Shown here in pieces: positions 60,191-64,000 of a stretch of DNA of 64,000 nucleotides. The notes beneath the pieces were generated by a model. The model did not search any database and was not told the DNA's origin. It saw only the letters and a list, made by a program, of their open reading frames with translations. Both the position numbers and the translations under genes were made by a program. Numbering within the stretch: the first letter of the stretch is position 1; each line of letters opens with the position of its first letter. The stretch covers positions 10,774,001 to 10,838,000 of the forward strand of contig BSBM01001138.1 in assembly GCA_027924585.1 (NCBI GenBank), written 5' to 3'. Source of the stretch: Larix kaempferi. Taxonomy: Eukaryota; Streptophyta; Pinopsida; Pinales; Pinaceae.

Positions 60191-60500
60191 GTATGGGGGA
60201 GATCCTGTAACGGATGTCACATGTCGCATGTCACATGTAACGTTTTCAAAAGTAATAAAATGTAAAAATTAATAGTATGGGGGAGATCCTATAACGGATG
60301 TCACATGTCACATTTGTCACGTTTGTAGTATGGGGGAGATCCTGTAACGGATGTCACATGTCATATGTCACATTTGTCACGTTTGTCACGTTACGTTACA
60401 ACCCAGTATGGGGGAGATGTAACGTTTGTCACATTTGTCATGTTTGTCACGTTACGTTACAACCCAGTATGGGGGAGATGTTGTAACGTTTATCACATTT
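60191..60500 (+). repeat. Variable minisatellite with GTATGGGGGAGAT and GTCAC(A/G)TTTGT units
   Basis: GTATGGGGGAGAT starts at 60191, 60275, 60328, 60406 and 60467, separated by 53-84 bp. Between them are runs of GTCACATGT, GTCACATTT, GTCACGTTT and CACGTTACGTTACAACCCA in varying number. The open frame across it is a Cys/His/Val-rich artefact. Confidence 0.9.
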
Positions 60501-60612
60501 GTCACGTTACGTCCATGTCGGCTCATAACTTATAAAAAATCAAAAGTAATTAAAAATTTCATGTTCGCTCATAACTTATCAAAAATAAAAAATAAAAATT
60601 AAAAAATTAAAA

Positions 60613-60712
60613 GAGAGGGATCCAATTTCTTGAGGGGTAATTTTTTTCATAATATGTAATAATTTTAAGATAAAACAAAAAAATTTACACCTCAAGAAAT
60701 TGGATCCCTCTC
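60613..60712 (+). repeat. 100-bp perfect-stem inverted repeat
   Basis: GAGAGGGATCCAATTTCTTG at the left pairs perfectly with CAAGAAATTGGATCCCTCTC at the right. The pairing continues with few mismatches into AT-rich arms, giving about 36 bp per arm and an AT-rich loop of about 28 bp. It could be a tiny MITE or a small-RNA hairpin. It has no obvious target duplication. Confidence 0.9.
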
Positions 60713-60756
60713 GGTGCTTGATAGATACAGGTTTGAGATGGATCTACACTGGTATT

Positions 60757-61709
60757 TGTTTTTTCAAATGGGTAGCACGTTGGCGCATGTTGCCGCCTGG
60801 TTCCACACCTGGGAAAACGCAGCAGAAGTCTTCAAGCTGCTGGTGTGGCCTTGGGGGCAAGTCAGAGTCAAGTGCTGTCACTTGGGACTCGACTCCTCCG
60901 TCTAGGCTTTCCTAGCGAAGCCAAGGGGGGTGGACCCTAAAAAATAAAAAGAAACTAAGGCCTCTAATCTAGGAGTTAGGAAAATATTTTTGGTAACCAA
61001 GAATAAACAGCATATACTTTGATCAAATAAAACAGTCATTCATCATTTACTCCCATTTTAAAATAACCATTATTTAACTGCACATTAGTCAATAATATAA
61101 AAATAAAATTGAAACAAGACCAGTGCCTTATAATGGAGTCATTAAACAAATGCATAATCAGGAAAAGTAAATGTTGTGCGAGTGTTCTTGGTTTATTTTA
61201 AAATTTATGTGATGGTGATCTTTTTATTAAGGCAGGTGGGTTCCCGATATACGCAAGGTACAGGGGAACATGTCCGGAGTTTTGAAGCGTGGCTTCCCTC
61301 TCAGGCTTGGGCTGAATCGGAGTCTCGAGGAGGTGTTCAGATGCTATACCAACGAGGGCAAGCCTAACGGTTTCCAAGAGGTCACTACTCAGTGTGGTCC
61401 CAAGCCTTCTGAGAAATTTGCCCACGGCAACAAAAATACGAGTTGTGCCGGATTTTCACAAAAATGATTTTTTATTGGGGTGGTGTTAAGTCCTATTACT
61501 AGTCATCCCCTCCTTTCTGATGTGTACCAACTGGATCAGACTAAGCTGCAAGTTGGCCACAGAGCATACGGGAGAAAACCTTGGTATTTTTATAAGAATT
61601 TTATGAACCCAAATTTTATCTTTGTTAAAACCCCAGGAGTCTCTTTTCAGGCACGTATTTCGGGCAAGCCCTCATACATAAACCCTACTTCGGGAAAGCA
61701 AGGGGGGGG
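60757..61709 (-). repeat. Family E internal cassette, minus strand
   Basis: Read on the minus strand from 61709 it follows the order of copy A: CCCGTATGCTCTG near 61567, the ATAAGGCACTGGTC phrase near 61120-61135, GGGTCCACCCCCCTTGGCTT near 60930 and CTTGCCCCCAAGGCC near 60850. Plus-strand open frames across it (61270-61725) are not genes on this evidence. The sequence is rather GC-rich near 61230-61430. Confidence 0.65.
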
Positions 61710-64000
61710 TGTTATGAGTTTGTAAAAAAATGTGAAAAACTAGGTTGTGAGTGAACTTGTGGCCCGCCAGTGGAATGGACCAACAAGGTTTATTTTAATC
61801 CTAATTAATTTTATTAAATGCCGGAAAACAAAGAAATAAACTACTCTAAAAATCACGCCATGAAAATGAGACGACACAGGCCACCCCTGGGGGGATGGGG
61901 TGTGGGCGCTGGCTAGCCCACTTGCTCTCGTTTAAAATTTGTTTACAATGGTTTAGAGAAGTGCCCCAGTCTACTTAATGTGACTTGGTGGCTTACAAAA
62001 TTATAGGAAAAATGACCGGTTTTGAAAAATATGAAAATTTGTCCTCCGGATCGCCTGGATGCTCGAAATTTCGGCAGCACTTCCTCCTACCTGTTCGTCT
62101 TTTGCTGCAAACCAGCAAGCAATGATTAGTATAAGATGCCCAAAAACACTTTAAGAGTGTCTTTGGAACACCTCCTAAAAAACCCAAAAATTTCTAAGTT
62201 AAAAACTAAGTAAAAATGACGAAAAATAACCAAGTAAAACAAGCTATGGGGCTTGTCTACTTGGGATCTTTGCTAGCCTTTAATGGCTGCAAATTTCAAG
62301 CTCTAGGGCAGCCAGGTAATACTTTGAGATCAGATCCAATACTAATTTAGAAAAACTTGAAAGATTTTGACAACTTAAACTAGTTTTTGAAAAGAAAGTA
62401 CTAGATAACCATAAAATTTGATTTTTTCTTGAATGAGAGAGAGAGAGAGATGGAACAAATCCTTGTTGAAAATCGAAGCTTTGAAGATGGTTCAGTGATG
62501 TTTGAAGGGACTATATCTGCAAACAATGATTAGTAAAAAGGGGAAACAAACAAGATCCTCCTTCTTGCCAACTCAAGAAAATACCTGCACATCACAGATC
62601 TCACCAAACAAAATATTAAGTGTAGATGTATACTCACAAGAAACTATGATTGCATATCCATAAACAAATGAAAGATACAAAAATAATCTCTTACCAAACA
62701 CACATCACTAAGCTGCTACAATAAACAAATTGAAAACAACTTATCTCATAGATGAGCACACCACACCCTTGAAGAATGAAACTTATGCACAAGTCATCTT
62801 GGAAAAGGAATCAAGATACTACATCCACATATAACAAAACACCACAAGCTGACCTCCAAAGTCTTCCTTTATTCAAATGAGAAAAACTATTACAATCATA
62901 AGTCCGCTGCTCCAATTCTCACTCACTAACAATGAGAGAGGGCACTTCAATTTATAGAGAAACAACCAAGTGTAGAGGGGCGCACTTGCTAATGTGAGAG
63001 GGGGAGTGGTGGCATAAATGGTGGAGGAGAAAGGGCTGCCCACTCCCCCATCCTAGCTGCCCAAAATGCAGCCCATAAAGTGCCCAAACAGCAGCATGAT
63101 AGGTGCTGCAAACACCACACGTGGGGGGTCCCATTTAGGTGAAGTGCGCCCAACATAAGAAGGGAGGACGCCATGCTTGTGGGGGATGCCAATTCCATGA
63201 AACGAGCTGCTGTAGCAGCTGCTATTTACTCAAGTGACAGCCCAGATTTGTAGGCTGCCATTCCCTTAAGACGTGGGCATGCCCACTACCTCAAGTGCGC
63301 CCCTCAAGTAGCAAAAACGCCCCTCACTCATGGGCACGATTCTCTCCACACTTGGGGCTGCCAAAACACTACCAAATCAGCCCAATATGCTCCATAGATG
63401 ATGCTGACCCAAAACTGAGTTGTCATTACTCCAAAAATTTAATAATTTTTTAAGTCATTTTTTCACTTTTTTGATTTTTTCATGACTTTTTTGACTTTTT
63501 TGGGTTTTTTGGCCATAGGAAAATATTGAAGCACCCAAACCTTAGAAAAAGTGGGTTTAGGGGTTTAGGGGGTGCTCTGAGTTAGAAAACGAGCACCCCT
63601 AAGGCAAAAAATACCTCCAGACGCCCCTTGTAGGCCAATTACAATTTTTTTAATTGAACCATTAAAAAATGGCCCAATTTACGGAAAAACCAAAACTCAC
63701 CGAAAATTAAAAACAACCTAGGGGGACTTAGCACATGTCCATATGACTCAAAATTAACGCCTAGCATGTTCATATACATTGACCCATAGACTCTAATAAC
63801 TCCCTAAGGCCCTTCAGCCTCCCCAGGCATTCCAGCTTTGGAGGAGCAGGAGAAAAACCCATTAATTATGTTATGCACTAATGCAAGACATAATAGATAG
63901 GTGAAAAAACTCCTTGGAATACCTGACTTGGCCAAAAATTCCTAAGGAACCGAGTCTTTTACAAAACATCATGCTAGCACGTTTTATTACAAACCCCGCA
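61710..64000 (-). repeat. Family E LTR-like part, minus strand, runs off the window
   Basis: On the minus strand it ends CAAACTCATAACA at 61710, next to a CCCCCCCC run. A CTATAAATTGAAG box lies near 62945-62960 (minus). It shares ordered blocks with 11241-11410/17134-17823 and with 27061-28943/33446-33710. The orientation is chosen from the TATA-like box and the order of the internal cassette; a plus reading with GGGGGGGG as polypurine tract is the alternative. A (GA)8 run sits at 62435-62450. Confidence 0.6.

Noticed and set aside
60191-60500. CRISPR-like array
   Set aside because: Repeats and spacers are both repetitive and of uneven length, there are no cas genes, and the DNA is eukaryotic.
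61270-61725. Two adjacent plus-strand open frames of 65 and 81 residues
   Set aside because: They fall in family E sequence that aligns, on the opposite strand, with non-coding cassettes; no protein family was recognised.

Overview
The window looks like plant nuclear DNA, most likely from a large, transposon-rich genome. A gymnosperm is plausible, but that is inference: I see no taxon-specific gene. The plant assignment rests on plant retrotransposon types (a chromovirus with an initiator-tRNA-Met primer site, an Athila-type element with a tRNA-Asp primer site, Ty1/copia and L1-like LINE remnants), a multi-exon laccase relic and a probable plant RNA-dependent RNA polymerase exon. No intact cellular gene, tRNA, rRNA or prokaryotic feature was found.

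Layout. 1-2444: 3' end of a decayed Ty1/copia element with its 3' LTR. 2460-4445: LINE remnant (minus). 4446-5905: end of a Ty3 element and its probable LTR, holding a degenerate minisatellite and a CT/AT microsatellite. 5906-7300: AT-rich intergenic DNA with a small poly(A)-tailed insert. 7365-8217: probable RDR-gamma-like exon with a 222-bp in-frame duplication and four 48-bp repeats. 9037-9697: 328-bp tandem duplication. 10480-11215: second LINE fragment (minus). 11411-17133: complete chromovirus with 192-bp LTRs and a GAGCA target duplication, but a stop-riddled pol. 17824-22303: older copy of a 4.4-kb LTR. 22304-27060: three copies (two plus, one minus) of a repeat cassette rich in hairpins. 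28949-33440: giant solo LTR (minus, TSD GGTCC). 33829-46839: very young element with two 4437-bp LTRs and one Gag-protease reading frame (TSD AGTCC). 47707-52222: another giant solo LTR (TSD GAACC). The last two sit inside one decayed copia integrase/RT gene. 52316-53886: truncated LTR of a third related subfamily. 54.5-56.6 kb and 60.76-64.0 kb: further pieces of the hairpin-rich family. 57.2-59.1 kb: laccase pseudogene. 60.19-60.71 kb: minisatellite and a hairpin.

How the parts relate. A diffuse repeat family, here called family E (long LTR-like part plus hairpin-rich internal part), is the scaffold. The chromovirus and one giant solo LTR interrupt E copies, and the 17.8-22.3 kb giant LTR lies between E sequences. 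The giant-LTR group (about 4.4-4.5 kb) includes the element at 33829-46839, which has Gag and protease but no reverse transcriptase, RNase H or integrase core. It would therefore need an autonomous partner. Its LTRs showed a single difference by eye, so it moved very recently. This non-autonomous giant-LTR element and the conserved multi-hairpin cassette of family E are the most interesting items.
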